A DNA stretch of 32,503 nucleotides from Candidatus Phytoplasma fabacearum (lineage in GTDB: Bacteria > Bacillota_I > Bacilli_A > Acholeplasmatales > Acholeplasmataceae). The stretch is from contig NZ_JAOSIM010000003.1 of the NCBI RefSeq assembly GCF_030586805.1, positions 1-32,503 of the forward strand, in the 5' to 3' direction. The position numbers and the translations under genes were made by a program. Below, piece after piece: positions 1 through 7,654 of the stretch (within the stretch, counting starts at the first letter, position 1; each line of letters begins with the position of its first letter). The notes below the pieces were generated by a model. The model had not been told where the DNA came from, searched no databases, and saw only the letters and a list, made by a program, of their open reading frames with translations.

Positions 1-414
1 TCCTGATTTGTAAATTTAATTACTTAGTTTTAGGATTCTCCAAGTTACACTAAATTTCTACCTTAATTCTTTAGGGGAAGTATCCTCTTAAAGAGGCTGA
101 TTCCAGGTTTTCTTATCTGATAAACTACTCAATATGTGAATAATATGTATTAGTAGTCTCTGGACTATCCGTTTCAGCAACTTACGAACAGGTTAGTTTA
201 TTACATCTATTTATCTTCTTAGGCCATTTCAGGCTTCTCCATGGAATTATTCGGTGGCGGAATCCTCTTGACTAATTTGCTTTCGTCACAATCCGCTTTT
301 ATGGTCTGCTCTAATCTGACATTCTTTCGTTTGACTGACCGACCATATCCTTTCAGGGTTTATCGGCCCTGGCTATTGGTTAGATAGCAAGAAATTTAGG
401 CCTCTTTGGCGCCC
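1..414 (-). mobile_element. Group II intron, 5' part (domain I), cut by left edge
   Basis: Read on the minus strand, the element starts near position 414 with GGGCGCC and runs off the left edge. It is much less A+T rich than its surroundings and is closely similar to 7190-7583. Near position 40 it has a GGAGAATCCTAAA-type stretch that resembles the GGGGATACCCTAAA segment of the lactococcal Ll.LtrB intron as I recall it. Helices can be paired at 103-106/160-163, 125-129/152-156, 355-358/367-370 and 372-376/384-388. The other copy pairs the same positions with different bases, which supports a folded RNA. The element lies about 175 bases beyond the pdhC stop, in the same orientation, so it is probably read through from the PDH operon. 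The reverse transcriptase and domains V-VI, if present, are outside the window. The intron class is inferred from these similarities. Confidence 0.75.
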
Positions 415-588
415 TGACTATTACTTTGTGAATTGTCAGAAAATTAAAAATTACAAAAACATATAAATTTATTATTTTAAAAACATTATTTATTTTATAA
501 TCTATAAAATCCAAATTTAAATTATAAAGTATTTATGAATTGAAATAAATTTTTTAAAATCAATAAAAATTTAATACATTAATTTTTA
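415..588. other. A+T-rich spacer between pdhC and the intron
   Basis: About 170 bases with no gene. I see no convincing terminator after pdhC. A weak 5-bp inverted repeat (CTGAC/GTCAG) sits immediately outside the intron 5' end. Confidence 0.5.
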
Positions 589-1344
589 TTATTCAATTAA
601 AATTGACGGATTATTAAACAAATCTTTAAAAGAACTTAAAAATCTAGAAGCTAAACCACCATCTATAACGCGATGATCAAAACTCAAAGATAAAGGCAAC
701 ATATAAGCTTTTCCTATATTACCATCTTCTAAAACAATAGGTTTTAATTTCATTAAACCCATACCTAAAATAGCTACTTGAGGAAAATAAATAATAGGTG
801 TACCATAAGAAACCCCAAAAGTCCCCCAATTACTTAAAGTAAAAGTGCCATTTTTAATATCTTCGTAAACTAATTTTTTATTACGAGTACGTTGAGATAA
901 ATCTTGAATCAATTCCGCAATTTTCCAAATATTTAAAGTATCAGCATTTTTAATATTAGGCACAATTAAACCATCATCAGTATCTACAGCTATACCTAAA
1001 TTAATATACTTTTTAATTATAATTTCTTCCTTTTGAGCATCAAAAGCAGAATTAAAAATAGGGAACTGTCTTAATAATTTAACTAAAGCTTTTGCAACAA
1101 AAGATAAATAAGTGAGTTTTATAGTTGATGTTGCATTTTGAGATTTTAAATCTTTTCTCAAATCCACAACATTATTCATATTAAACTCTTCCATTAAAGT
1201 AACATCCGGAATAGTAGATTTAGCAATAGACATTTGATTTGCTATAGTTTTACGTAACCGAGAAATTTTATGAATTTCGATTTCGTCACTACCATGAATT
1301 CCGATTTCGTCAATATCTTTAATTTTTTTATCTAAATCTGACAT
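589..1344 (-). CDS. pdhC: Pyruvate dehydrogenase E2, catalytic domain only
   Basis: Dihydrolipoamide acetyltransferase core. It moves the acetyl group from the lipoyl arm to CoA, producing acetyl-CoA in the cytoplasmic PDH complex. The 251 residues cover only the acyltransferase domain. The C-terminal active-site motif DHRVIDGG is present (His224, Asp228), with the usual NWGTFG and PQVAILGMG segments before it. A normal E2 (about 400 residues or more) has an N-terminal lipoyl domain and a peripheral-subunit-binding domain. Here the lipoyl domain is a separate upstream gene and no subunit-binding domain is visible. The N-terminus is a short charged linker with an 8-residue duplication (DEIGIHGS/DEIEIHKI). 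The start is ATG with AAAAGGATAAG before it, so this is an independent gene rather than a frameshift fragment. It is the last gene of the pdhA-pdhB-lipoyl-pdhC group. Confidence 0.92.
   Translation of the reverse strand: MSDLDKKIKDIDEIGIHGSDEIEIHKISRLRKTIANQMSIAKSTIPDVTLMEEFNMNNVVDLRKDLKSQNATSTIKLTYLSFVAKALVKLLRQFPIFNSAFDAQKEEIIIKKYINLGIAVDTDDGLIVPNIKNADTLNIWKIAELIQDLSQRTRNKKLVYEDIKNGTFTLSNWGTFGVSYGTPIIYFPQVAILGMGLMKLKPIVLEDGNIGKAYMLPLSLSFDHRVIDGGLASRFLSSFKDLFNNPSILIE
1271..1312 (-). repeat. 24-base-period tandem duplication inside the E2 linker
   Basis: Two 18-base copies (1271-1288 and 1295-1312) differ at one base and are offset by 24 bases, i.e. eight codons in frame. They encode DEIEIH and DEIGIH in the N-terminal linker of the E2 catalytic protein. 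Confidence 0.85.
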
Positions 1345-1406
1345 ATATTCTTATCCTTTTAATAATATTATTTATTATTTATTCCTATTGATATATATTT
1401 TAATAT

Positions 1407-1673
1407 TTATTCTTCAACTTCTATTTCTATAACTGCCAAAACTTGATCTAATTCTACTTCATCAGAAGGAGAACATTTTATTTCTAAAATAACACCATCC
1501 ACAGGAGACAATAATGTATCAGATAATTTATCATTTTCGATTTCAAACAATCCCTGACCTTCTTTAACTATATCTCCAACTTTACAAAGACATTTGGTAA
1601 TAGTTCCTTCGTGTAAACCTTCACCTAAATCGTGAAATTTAAATTCATATTTTTGAACTTTTTTATTGTTCAT
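1407..1673 (-). CDS. Free-standing lipoyl-domain protein (E2 swinging arm)
   Basis: An 88-residue protein that is essentially one biotinyl/lipoyl-attachment domain. It has the FHDLGEGLHEG opening typical of E2 lipoyl domains, then KVGDIVKEGQGLFEIENDK with the probable lipoylated Lys49, and the closing SPVDGVI turn. It should carry the reductively acetylated lipoamide between E1, E2 and E3. The gene sits between pdhB (100-base gap) and the E2 catalytic gene (62-base gap), replacing the N-terminal half of a normal pdhC. It ends in TAA straight after the domain, with no peripheral-subunit-binding domain. The start is ATG; the nearest Shine-Dalgarno-like AGG lies about 11 bases upstream and is weak. 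A GcvH-like role is less likely given the location and the DLGEG motif. Confidence 0.88.
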   Translation of the reverse strand: MNNKKVQKYEFKFHDLGEGLHEGTITKCLCKVGDIVKEGQGLFEIENDKLSDTLLSPVDGVILEIKCSPSDEVELDQVLAVIEIEVEE

Positions 1674-1773
1674 AATAAAGTAAACCTACTTCTTTTCCTA
1701 AATTTGTTTATAATATAAAAACTTTTTATTCTATTATAAAGAAACAAAATACTAATAAATGTTAATATTAAAA

Positions 1774-2766
1774 TTATTTTTGTAATTTATTAAACATCTT
1801 TTTAATATAATAAATAATTTTAGCAGGATTTAAAATTTGATGATATTCTCCTCTAGCTAAAGGCGTTATAATGTCATAACCAGTAATACGTATAGGAGCA
1901 ACTTTTAAAGCATCAAAGGCATATTCATTTATTAAAGTAATTATTTCTCCTGCTGGACCATAAGTTTTAGTAGCTTCATGAGCTACTACTAATCTACCAG
2001 TTTTTTTAACAGATTGAATAATAGTTTCTTGATCTATAGGAGTAATACTTCTTAAATCGATTAATTCCACAGAAATATCATTTTGTTCTAAAGATTCAAT
2101 AGCGGTTTGAATAACCGGAATAGCAGATGACCATCCTACTACAGTAACATCCGAACCTTCTTTAACTACTCGAGCTTTACCAATTTCTATTTCATAAGGT
2201 TCTACAGGAACTTCTTCTCTACGAGAACGATATAAAACTTTTGGTTCTAAAAAAATTACAGGATCATTAGATTTAATAGCGGATAGTAATAACCCTTTAG
2301 CATCAATAGGATTAGATGGCACTACTACATGCAATCCTGGGAAAGAAGCTAACATACCCTCAATAGATTCAGAATGATGTTCTAAAGCTTTAATATTTCC
2401 TTGTATTGTAGTTCTAACCACCATAGGAACTGTCAATTTTCCACGAGTACGATTACGTAATCTAACAGCATGACAAAATAGATCTTGTAAAGCTGGAAAA
2501 ATAAAACCTTCAAATTGTATTTCTGCTATAGGACGAAAACCAGCTAAAGCTAATCCGATACCACTACCTAAAATACTAGATTCTGAAATAGGAGTATTAA
2601 AAACTTTTGAAGATCCATATTTACTATACAAACCTTTAAGAACTCTAAAAACACCACCTAAATTTTCTACATCTTCCCCGAATAAAACCACTTTTGGGAT
2701 ATTTTCTAAGGCATAATCTAAAGTATGATTAATAGCTTCTAACATATTCATTTTCATAAAAGCCAT
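1774..2766 (-). CDS. pdhB: Pyruvate dehydrogenase E1 component, beta subunit
   Basis: The E1 beta subunit pairs with PdhA to decarboxylate pyruvate with thiamine diphosphate and to acetylate the lipoyl arm. At 330 residues it is of normal length. Recognisable features are GEDVENLGGVF (30-40), TPISESSILGSGIGLAL with the cofactor-activating Glu62, the EHHSES segment, PGLHVVVPSNPIDAKGLL, and the C-terminal transketolase-like domain (VTVVGWSS, ELIDLRSITPID, VVAHEA). The ATG lies four bases after the pdhA stop, with the Shine-Dalgarno inside the end of pdhA (GAAGGG), so the two E1 subunits are translationally coupled. Nearby ATG codons at residues 4, 6 and 8 are possible alternative starts. Confidence 0.97.
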   Translation of the reverse strand: MAFMKMNMLEAINHTLDYALENIPKVVLFGEDVENLGGVFRVLKGLYSKYGSSKVFNTPISESSILGSGIGLALAGFRPIAEIQFEGFIFPALQDLFCHAVRLRNRTRGKLTVPMVVRTTIQGNIKALEHHSESIEGMLASFPGLHVVVPSNPIDAKGLLLSAIKSNDPVIFLEPKVLYRSRREEVPVEPYEIEIGKARVVKEGSDVTVVGWSSAIPVIQTAIESLEQNDISVELIDLRSITPIDQETIIQSVKKTGRLVVAHEATKTYGPAGEIITLINEYAFDALKVAPIRITGYDIITPLARGEYHQILNPAKIIYYIKKMFNKLQK

Positions 2767-2770
2767 AATT

Positions 2771-3877
2771 TTATTTCCCTTCTTCTGTTGATTTTAAAAA
2801 TGATTCATAATCATGCAACTGCATTTTTAATTGAGGAGTCATTGTTTCATAAGTATGTTCGAAAACCTCTTTCGGTTCAACTATATTAGCGTAAGTTAAA
2901 ATACGTTTATGAGCTTCTTTAATTTTATCGATCATATCTTGTTTAATTTTATTTATTAATTCATCTGTTAAAATATTTTTATTTATTAAATATTTTTGAA
3001 ATCTTGAAATAGGTTCTTTTTTAAACCATTCTTCTTCTTCAGATTTGGAACGATATAAAGAAGGATTATCATTAGTAGTATGCCCCAATAAACGATATGT
3101 ATATAATTCTAATAAAGAAGGGCCGTTACCATTTCTAGCAGATTCAACAAAATGTTTTGACGCTGAATAAACAGCTAAAATATCATTACCATCAACTCTT
3201 ATACCAGGTATACCAAAAGCAATAGCTTTTTGAGCTAAACTTTCAGCGTAACAAGCTACTTTTCTAGGTGTAGAAATAGCATATTGATTATTTTGAATAG
3301 CTACTACCAAAGGAACTTGAAAAACAGCTGCATAATTTAAACCCGCTGCAAATTCTTCACTTGCGGTACCACCATCTCCAATAGTTGCTACTGTAACATC
3401 CTTTTTATTATCTAATTTACTAGCTAAAGCTAATCCAGCCCCTATATTTATAGAACTACCAATAATAATATTAACAGGTAAAATACGTTTTTGAGAATCT
3501 ATAGCTGAACCTTTTTCATTACCATACCAATAAAGCAAAATATTTTCTACAGAAACACCACGATACAAAAACATTCCTAAATCTCTAAAATAAGGAGAAA
3601 TCCAATCGTTATCTGCGCAAGCAGCCGCAAGACCTATTTGACAAGCTTCATGACCTGTATTCAAAACATAAGAAAGCATACGTCCTTGACGCTGATATTG
3701 GAAAGCTGCTGTATCTGTCTCTCTAGTAAAAACCATAAATTCATAAATTTTTAATAACTCTTCATTTGATAAATTAGGTTCAAATTCAGGATTAATTACA
3801 AAACCTTGTTCATCTAAAACTTGAAACATGGGTTTTTGTTCTACATTATATAAAAAATCATCTATTTTTTTTGGCAA
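2771..3877 (-). CDS. pdhA: Pyruvate dehydrogenase E1 component, alpha subunit
   Basis: E1 alpha binds thiamine diphosphate and Mg2+ and, with PdhB, performs the first PDH step. The 368 residues include GHEACQIG (75-82), the thiamine-diphosphate motif from GDGGTASE (167-174) to NNQYAIS (196-202), and a GHTTNDNPSLYR loop. The start codon is TTG, not ATG: the reading frame opens as TTG-CCA-AAA after a strong AAAGGAG eight bases upstream, and no ATG lies nearby. It heads the PDH operon; a promoter candidate lies in the 97-base gap after pyk. Confidence 0.97.
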   Translation of the reverse strand: MPKKIDDFLYNVEQKPMFQVLDEQGFVINPEFEPNLSNEELLKIYEFMVFTRETDTAAFQYQRQGRMLSYVLNTGHEACQIGLAAACADNDWISPYFRDLGMFLYRGVSVENILLYWYGNEKGSAIDSQKRILPVNIIIGSSINIGAGLALASKLDNKKDVTVATIGDGGTASEEFAAGLNYAAVFQVPLVVAIQNNQYAISTPRKVACYAESLAQKAIAFGIPGIRVDGNDILAVYSASKHFVESARNGNGPSLLELYTYRLLGHTTNDNPSLYRSKSEEEEWFKKEPISRFQKYLINKNILTDELINKIKQDMIDKIKEAHKRILTYANIVEPKEVFEHTYETMTPQLKMQLHDYESFLKSTEEGK

Positions 3878-3919
3878 AATTACAACTCCTTTAATTTCTT
3901 TAAATAACGTAAATATTAA

Positions 3920-3948
3920 ATTTTAAAATGTTAAATAATTTAACTTAA
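3920..3948 (-). promoter_or_regulatory. Candidate promoter of the PDH operon
   Basis: On the minus strand TTAAGT (3943-3948) and TAAAAT (3920-3925) are separated by 17 bases, a sigma70-like layout just upstream of the pdhA Shine-Dalgarno. In DNA this A+T rich such matches can occur by chance. The spacing and position between pyk and pdhA support it. Confidence 0.5.
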
Positions 3949-3953
3949 GTTAA
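3940..3953. promoter_or_regulatory. 14-bp perfect palindrome over the pdhA -35 region
   Basis: TTAACTTAAGTTAA is a perfect palindrome that contains the candidate -35 hexamer of pdhA, a typical operator position. No regulator is identified in the window, so the operator role is inferred. Confidence 0.4.
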
Positions 3954-3974
3954 TAAAATCCTAAAAAAATCAAA

Positions 3975-5312
3975 TTATTTAATAAAAATTTGAGATACAT
4001 CAACTTCAATTAATTGATTTTCTTCTATTTGATAATCAAGTATTTTTTCTTTTAATTCGTTATAATTTAAAACCGGTGTGACACCAAAATACAAAGATAG
4101 CCAAGATGCTTCTTTAATATTTTCAACTACAGCTAATACTGGAAAAGCAGAATGAAACTTAGAAATAATACAAGCATCTAAAAAATTATTTACTAAAATA
4201 GCTTTAGCGTTTGTAATGTTAGCTAATTCAATTGCACCTAATAAAAATTTTTCTCTCCAAATTTTAGGTTCATAATAATTCAAAAATAAATCATAATCTA
4301 AAAATTTTTCGGCATTTTTATTAATGTTATACATATATTGAACAGATTCTACAGGATAATTACCTGAGGCACTTTCGCCAGACAGCATAGTAGCGCTAGT
4401 ACCTTCTCGAACCGCATTGAAAACATCCGAAATTTCAGCTTTAGTAGGACGAGGATTTTTTTGCATAGATTCTAACATTTGAGTAGCTACAATTACCAAT
4501 TTGCCTTTTTGAAGACATTTATCAATAATTTCACTTTGATATAAAGGAACCAAAGTGCCATCAATTTCAATACCCAAATCACCTCTAGCAACCATAATAC
4601 CATCTGAAATAGATAAAATTTCATCTATATTATCTATACCTTCTTGATTTTCTATTTTAGCAATAATTTTCAAATTATCGCATTCTTTCGATTTCAAAAT
4701 ATCTTTAATATCTTGTATATCCTGAGAATTCCGAACAAAAGAAGCCGCAATATAATCATAGTTTTGTTCTATGGCAAATAAAATATCTTTTTTATCCTTT
4801 TCCGATAAAAAAGGAATATTTAATTTTACGCCAGGAACATTAACTCCTCTTCGTGATTTTACTAAATGACTATTTTGAGCTTTTGTGATTAATTCTTTTT
4901 TTATATCATCTTTTCCAATCACTTGCAAAGATAAATAACCATCATCAATATTAATAAAATCACCTACACATAATTCATTATAAAAATTCGGATAAGTTAC
5001 AGAAAAAATTTCATTATTACCCAAAACTTCTTTGGAAGAAATTCTAACTAAAGAATCTTTATTTATCAAAACATCACCATCAAAATTATGAGTTCTAATT
5101 TCAGGACCTTTAGTGTCTAACATTAATGATACATATTTATTTAATTCTTGATTAATATTTCTAATCATAGAAATTATTTTTTTACTCATATCATAATCAG
5201 CATGAGAAAAATTAAATCTAGCAACATTTAAACCATTTGAAATCATTTTTTTTAAAATTATTTCAGAATAACATGAAGGTCCTAAAGTACAAATAATCTT
5301 TGTTTTATTCAT
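3975..5312 (-). CDS. pyk: Pyruvate kinase
   Basis: Glycolytic enzyme converting phosphoenolpyruvate and ADP to pyruvate and ATP, probably a main ATP source in a phytoplasma. It opens with KIICTLGPS and has MLDTKGPEIRT (64-74), the active-site stretch IIAKIENQEG (Lys219, Glu221), ARGDLG (242-247), TQMLESM and the MLSGESASGNYP motif. At 445 residues it is slightly short; the C-terminal domain is trimmed and poorly conserved, so allosteric control may be reduced. It lies directly upstream of the PDH operon in the same direction, linking glycolysis to acetyl-CoA formation. The start is ATG. Confidence 0.97.
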   Translation of the reverse strand: MNKTKIICTLGPSCYSEIILKKMISNGLNVARFNFSHADYDMSKKIISMIRNINQELNKYVSLMLDTKGPEIRTHNFDGDVLINKDSLVRISSKEVLGNNEIFSVTYPNFYNELCVGDFINIDDGYLSLQVIGKDDIKKELITKAQNSHLVKSRRGVNVPGVKLNIPFLSEKDKKDILFAIEQNYDYIAASFVRNSQDIQDIKDILKSKECDNLKIIAKIENQEGIDNIDEILSISDGIMVARGDLGIEIDGTLVPLYQSEIIDKCLQKGKLVIVATQMLESMQKNPRPTKAEISDVFNAVREGTSATMLSGESASGNYPVESVQYMYNINKNAEKFLDYDLFLNYYEPKIWREKFLLGAIELANITNAKAILVNNFLDACIISKFHSAFPVLAVVENIKEASWLSLYFGVTPVLNYNELKEKILDYQIEENQLIEVDVSQIFIK

Positions 5313-5461
5313 AAATAATCATATCCCACTTCATTTATTTTCAATTTATTTTCAAAATTACTTTAAAATTGAAAAATATTTTATTAAAAATCTTAAACAA
5401 AATTATGTTTCAAAACCGATCGTCACTATATAATTCAATAAAAAATTAAAATTACTACTAT

Positions 5462-5489
5462 ATTATAAATCTTTTTTTATTATTTGCAA
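5462..5489 (-). promoter_or_regulatory. Candidate pyk promoter
   Basis: On the minus strand TTGCAA (5484-5489) and TATAAT (5462-5467) are separated by 16 bases. This would give a leader of about 140 bases before the pyk ATG. The -10 is a perfect consensus match. No other gene could use it. Confidence 0.55.
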
Positions 5490-5592
5490 ATCTATCTGAA
5501 CAACATATTCTAAAATAAATTAAATACTTTTCAACAAATTATTTCTAATAAAAATATACACAATAAAAAAATCTCAATATATGATAAATTTA

Positions 5593-6375
5593 TTATTTAA
5601 ATAAAGCAATTAAATTAACAACAAATATTAAAATCAAAAAAGAAAAAAAATATTTTGTAATAATAAAATTTCTCATATCTTTATGACGAAATAAATCTAT
5701 CATAAAAGAAATAAATACAATAATTCCATCTACAAAAAATAAAATATAACATAAATGAAAATTAAATTTTTGATTTAATAATAAAAATATAATATCGGTT
5801 CCACCAGTAGAAGAACCGCTAGAAAAAATTAAACCACAACCAATTCCTATACAAAAACTTATAATTAAAGAAACAACTAAAAGTTTTAAGAAATTATTTT
5901 TTTTAATAAAAACTGGTAATAAATTAATAAAAAAACTCTTATCAACATAACGTTTAGACAAAAACTTAATAGACCAAGTAAAAATCAAATTAAACATAAT
6001 AGTAGTTATTAAAAAAAAACAAGTATTAGGTAACCAAAAACCACAAAAAAACATAATAATTAAACGAGAAATGATAATACCTACAGGAGTACTAAACAAA
6101 TAATTTTGCTTTTTTTCGGCACGATTATACAAAAAAACTTTATCTAAAAAAAGCAAATTACTTTCTAATCCTCCTACTATAAATTCTTCGGCCAAAATAA
6201 AAAAATAAACACTAAAAATCAGTAATAATAATCCTAATATAATTTTCGAAATCAGAAATAAATATAAAAAGAAAATATTATTGACGCTTAATTTATAAAA
6301 AAAAGATAAAAATAACATAATTAAACTAAAAGTTAATAAAATAATAATTGACATAAATTTACTATTTTTTTTCAT
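5593..6375 (-). CDS. YitT/DUF161-like integral membrane protein
   Basis: A 260-residue, very hydrophobic protein with several membrane segments (roughly 8-27, 35-65, 95-135, 163-187, 208-228 and 240-258). The recognisable piece is GCGLIFSSGSSTGGTDII, around 180-197, which matches the glycine-rich GGTDI signature of the YitT (DUF161) family. YitT proteins usually carry a C-terminal cytoplasmic DUF2179 domain; here the protein ends right after the last hydrophobic segment. Its function is unknown. The start is ATG; the nearest purine-rich AGG elements are unusually far upstream. It stands alone between pyk and a gene-free region. Confidence 0.7.
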   Translation of the reverse strand: MKKNSKFMSIIILLTFSLIMLFLSFFYKLSVNNIFFLYLFLISKIILGLLLLIFSVYFFILAEEFIVGGLESNLLFLDKVFLYNRAEKKQNYLFSTPVGIIISRLIIMFFCGFWLPNTCFFLITTIMFNLIFTWSIKFLSKRYVDKSFFINLLPVFIKKNNFLKLLVVSLIISFCIGIGCGLIFSSGSSTGGTDIIFLLLNQKFNFHLCYILFFVDGIIVFISFMIDLFRHKDMRNFIITKYFFSFLILIFVVNLIALFK

Positions 6376-6522
6376 TTAAAAATATTCCAAACCTACCTTT
6401 CTTTTCTATAACTTAATATTTTTTTGCTCAATTTATCGATATTAAAATCAAAAATAATTAAAAACTAAATAAATATTTATTTTTATCAAAAATAATAAAT
6501 AAGCAATAAATAAAATTATAAA

Positions 6523-6552
6523 AGTGACTAATATTTTTAAATATTAGTCACT
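6523..6552 (-). terminator. Strong 13-bp hairpin, terminator-like on the minus strand
   Basis: AGTGACTAATATT (6523-6535) pairs perfectly with 6540-6552 across a 4-base loop. On the minus strand it is followed by TTTTATAATTTTATTT, giving a rho-independent-terminator layout. It would end transcription coming from the intron side before the YitT-like gene. No intact minus-strand gene lies immediately upstream, so its client is unclear. Confidence 0.5.
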
Positions 6553-6716
6553 AAAACACATGATAAATTAAAATAAATCAACGTAATTCTATATATTTTC
6601 TTATTTGACATATAAAATAAAATTATCAAAAAAATAACCAGTAATGATAATAAAAATAGATTATTATCGTTTTCAATAACGAAATATATTTATTTACCGA
6701 TCTATAAATAATACCC

Positions 6717-6738
6717 ACAACATTTTGAGAAGTGTTGT
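6717..6738. other. 9-bp hairpin of unknown role
   Basis: ACAACATTT pairs with AAGTGTTGT (one G-T pair) across a TGAG loop. It is followed by only four T residues on the plus strand, so it is a poor terminator. Confidence 0.4.
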
Positions 6739-7034
6739 TTTCATGCAATATCAGAAATACTAATTTAAAACAATCGGAAAATAACCATTGTCATATTATT
6801 GGCGGTATTAATCAATCTTTATGATCCTAATTGCCATTCAATAGTCTATCTGTTAATTTTTAATCTGCTAAACTGAATTTATTGGCAGCAATTTGATTTG
6901 AATATTTAGTAAATATTTATAATGTTATCAATCTCGAATTTAAAATATATTTTTAATAAATTAGTTATTTAAAGAATAATCATCAAGATTGACAAAAACT
7001 TAGCTGATTGATTTCATTGAATAAACAATAAATT

Positions 7035-7583
7035 ACTGACTTCTTTCGCCCTATCAAGGTCGTTAACCTTGTTCCAGGGAGGACGATTCTCTTTATCATT
7101 CCAGATCAAGTTTTACTCCTCCGACTACTAAGAAGTCGCTTTATCCTTGGGCCTAATGACTTTAAGCTCATTATTAGTTAATTTAATAACTAACCTTTAG
7201 GATTCCCCAAGTTACACTAAATTTCTACCTTAATTCTTTAGGGGAAGTAACCATCTTAATCAATGGTGAGATTTCAGATTTATTAATTGATAAACTACCT
7301 AACACTTAGAGGATATGTATTGGTAGAATCTGAACTGCTCGCATATAGTAGTTTAAAAGACAGGTTGTTAAATTACATCTACTTTTCTTCTTAGGCCATT
7401 TAAGGCTTCTCCATGGAATCATTCGGTGGCGGAATCTTCTTGACTAACTACTTCGTCGCAACCCGCTTTTATGGTCTGCTATAATCCGGCATTCTTTCGT
7501 TTGACTGACCGACCATATCCTTTCAGTGTTTATCACACTGGTGATTGGTAAAATCACTAGATATTTAGGCCTCTTTGGCGCCC
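7035..7583 (-). mobile_element. Group II intron 5' half (domains I-III), truncated
   Basis: Read on the minus strand it begins at about 7583 with GGGCGCC and is closely similar to the element at 1-414. It continues further, through the GGGGAATCCTAAA segment (about 7200), a GTAGTC-containing arm, a helix closed by GGAGGA/TCCTCC (7117-7122 with 7078-7083) and a compact CAAGGT/ACCTTG hairpin (7055-7071). I read these as the end of domain I and domains II-III. No reverse transcriptase frame, domain V or domain VI follows before 6376. This therefore looks like a truncated copy that could not splice alone. The class is inferred from layout and remembered resemblance to Ll.LtrB; the distal boundary is approximate. 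Confidence 0.72.
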
Positions 7584-7595
7584 CAATAAAAAAAA

Positions 7596-7654
7596 TTTAT
7601 GTTTTATAAAACTTAAAATTCATTGTAATTAACAATGTAAAAGTAAAACATAAA
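7596..7654 (-). terminator. Long hairpin plus T tract abutting the intron 5' end
   Basis: TTTATGTTTTA (7596-7606) pairs perfectly with 7644-7654, and the interior has a second perfect stem, CATTGT/ACAATG (7621-7626 with 7632-7637). On the minus strand the hairpin is followed by eight T residues, and the intron begins within about 12 bases. It resembles a rho-independent terminator, but no minus-strand gene lies upstream; the plus-strand helicase begins on that side. Confidence 0.5.

Larger units (their letters stand above)
6376..7034. other. Gene-free region with hairpins, possible gene remnant
   Basis: No intact reading frame was found. The stretch at about 6760-6900 is less A+T rich than its flanks and gives short, broken reading frames on both strands that I could not match to any family. 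It may be a decayed gene or mobile-element remnant. Two hairpins are listed separately. No domain V-like hairpin that could complete the adjacent intron was seen here. Confidence 0.5.

Noticed and set aside
1345-1406. Frameshift or stop splitting a normal pdhC
   Set aside because: Both parts have their own ATG, the downstream one has a good Shine-Dalgarno, the gap is non-coding in all frames, and the missing subunit-binding domain cannot be recovered from it.
6760-6900. Possible remnant of an intron maturase or IS3 transposase
   Set aside because: The stretch is less A+T rich than its flanks, but no diagnostic motif could be read in any frame.
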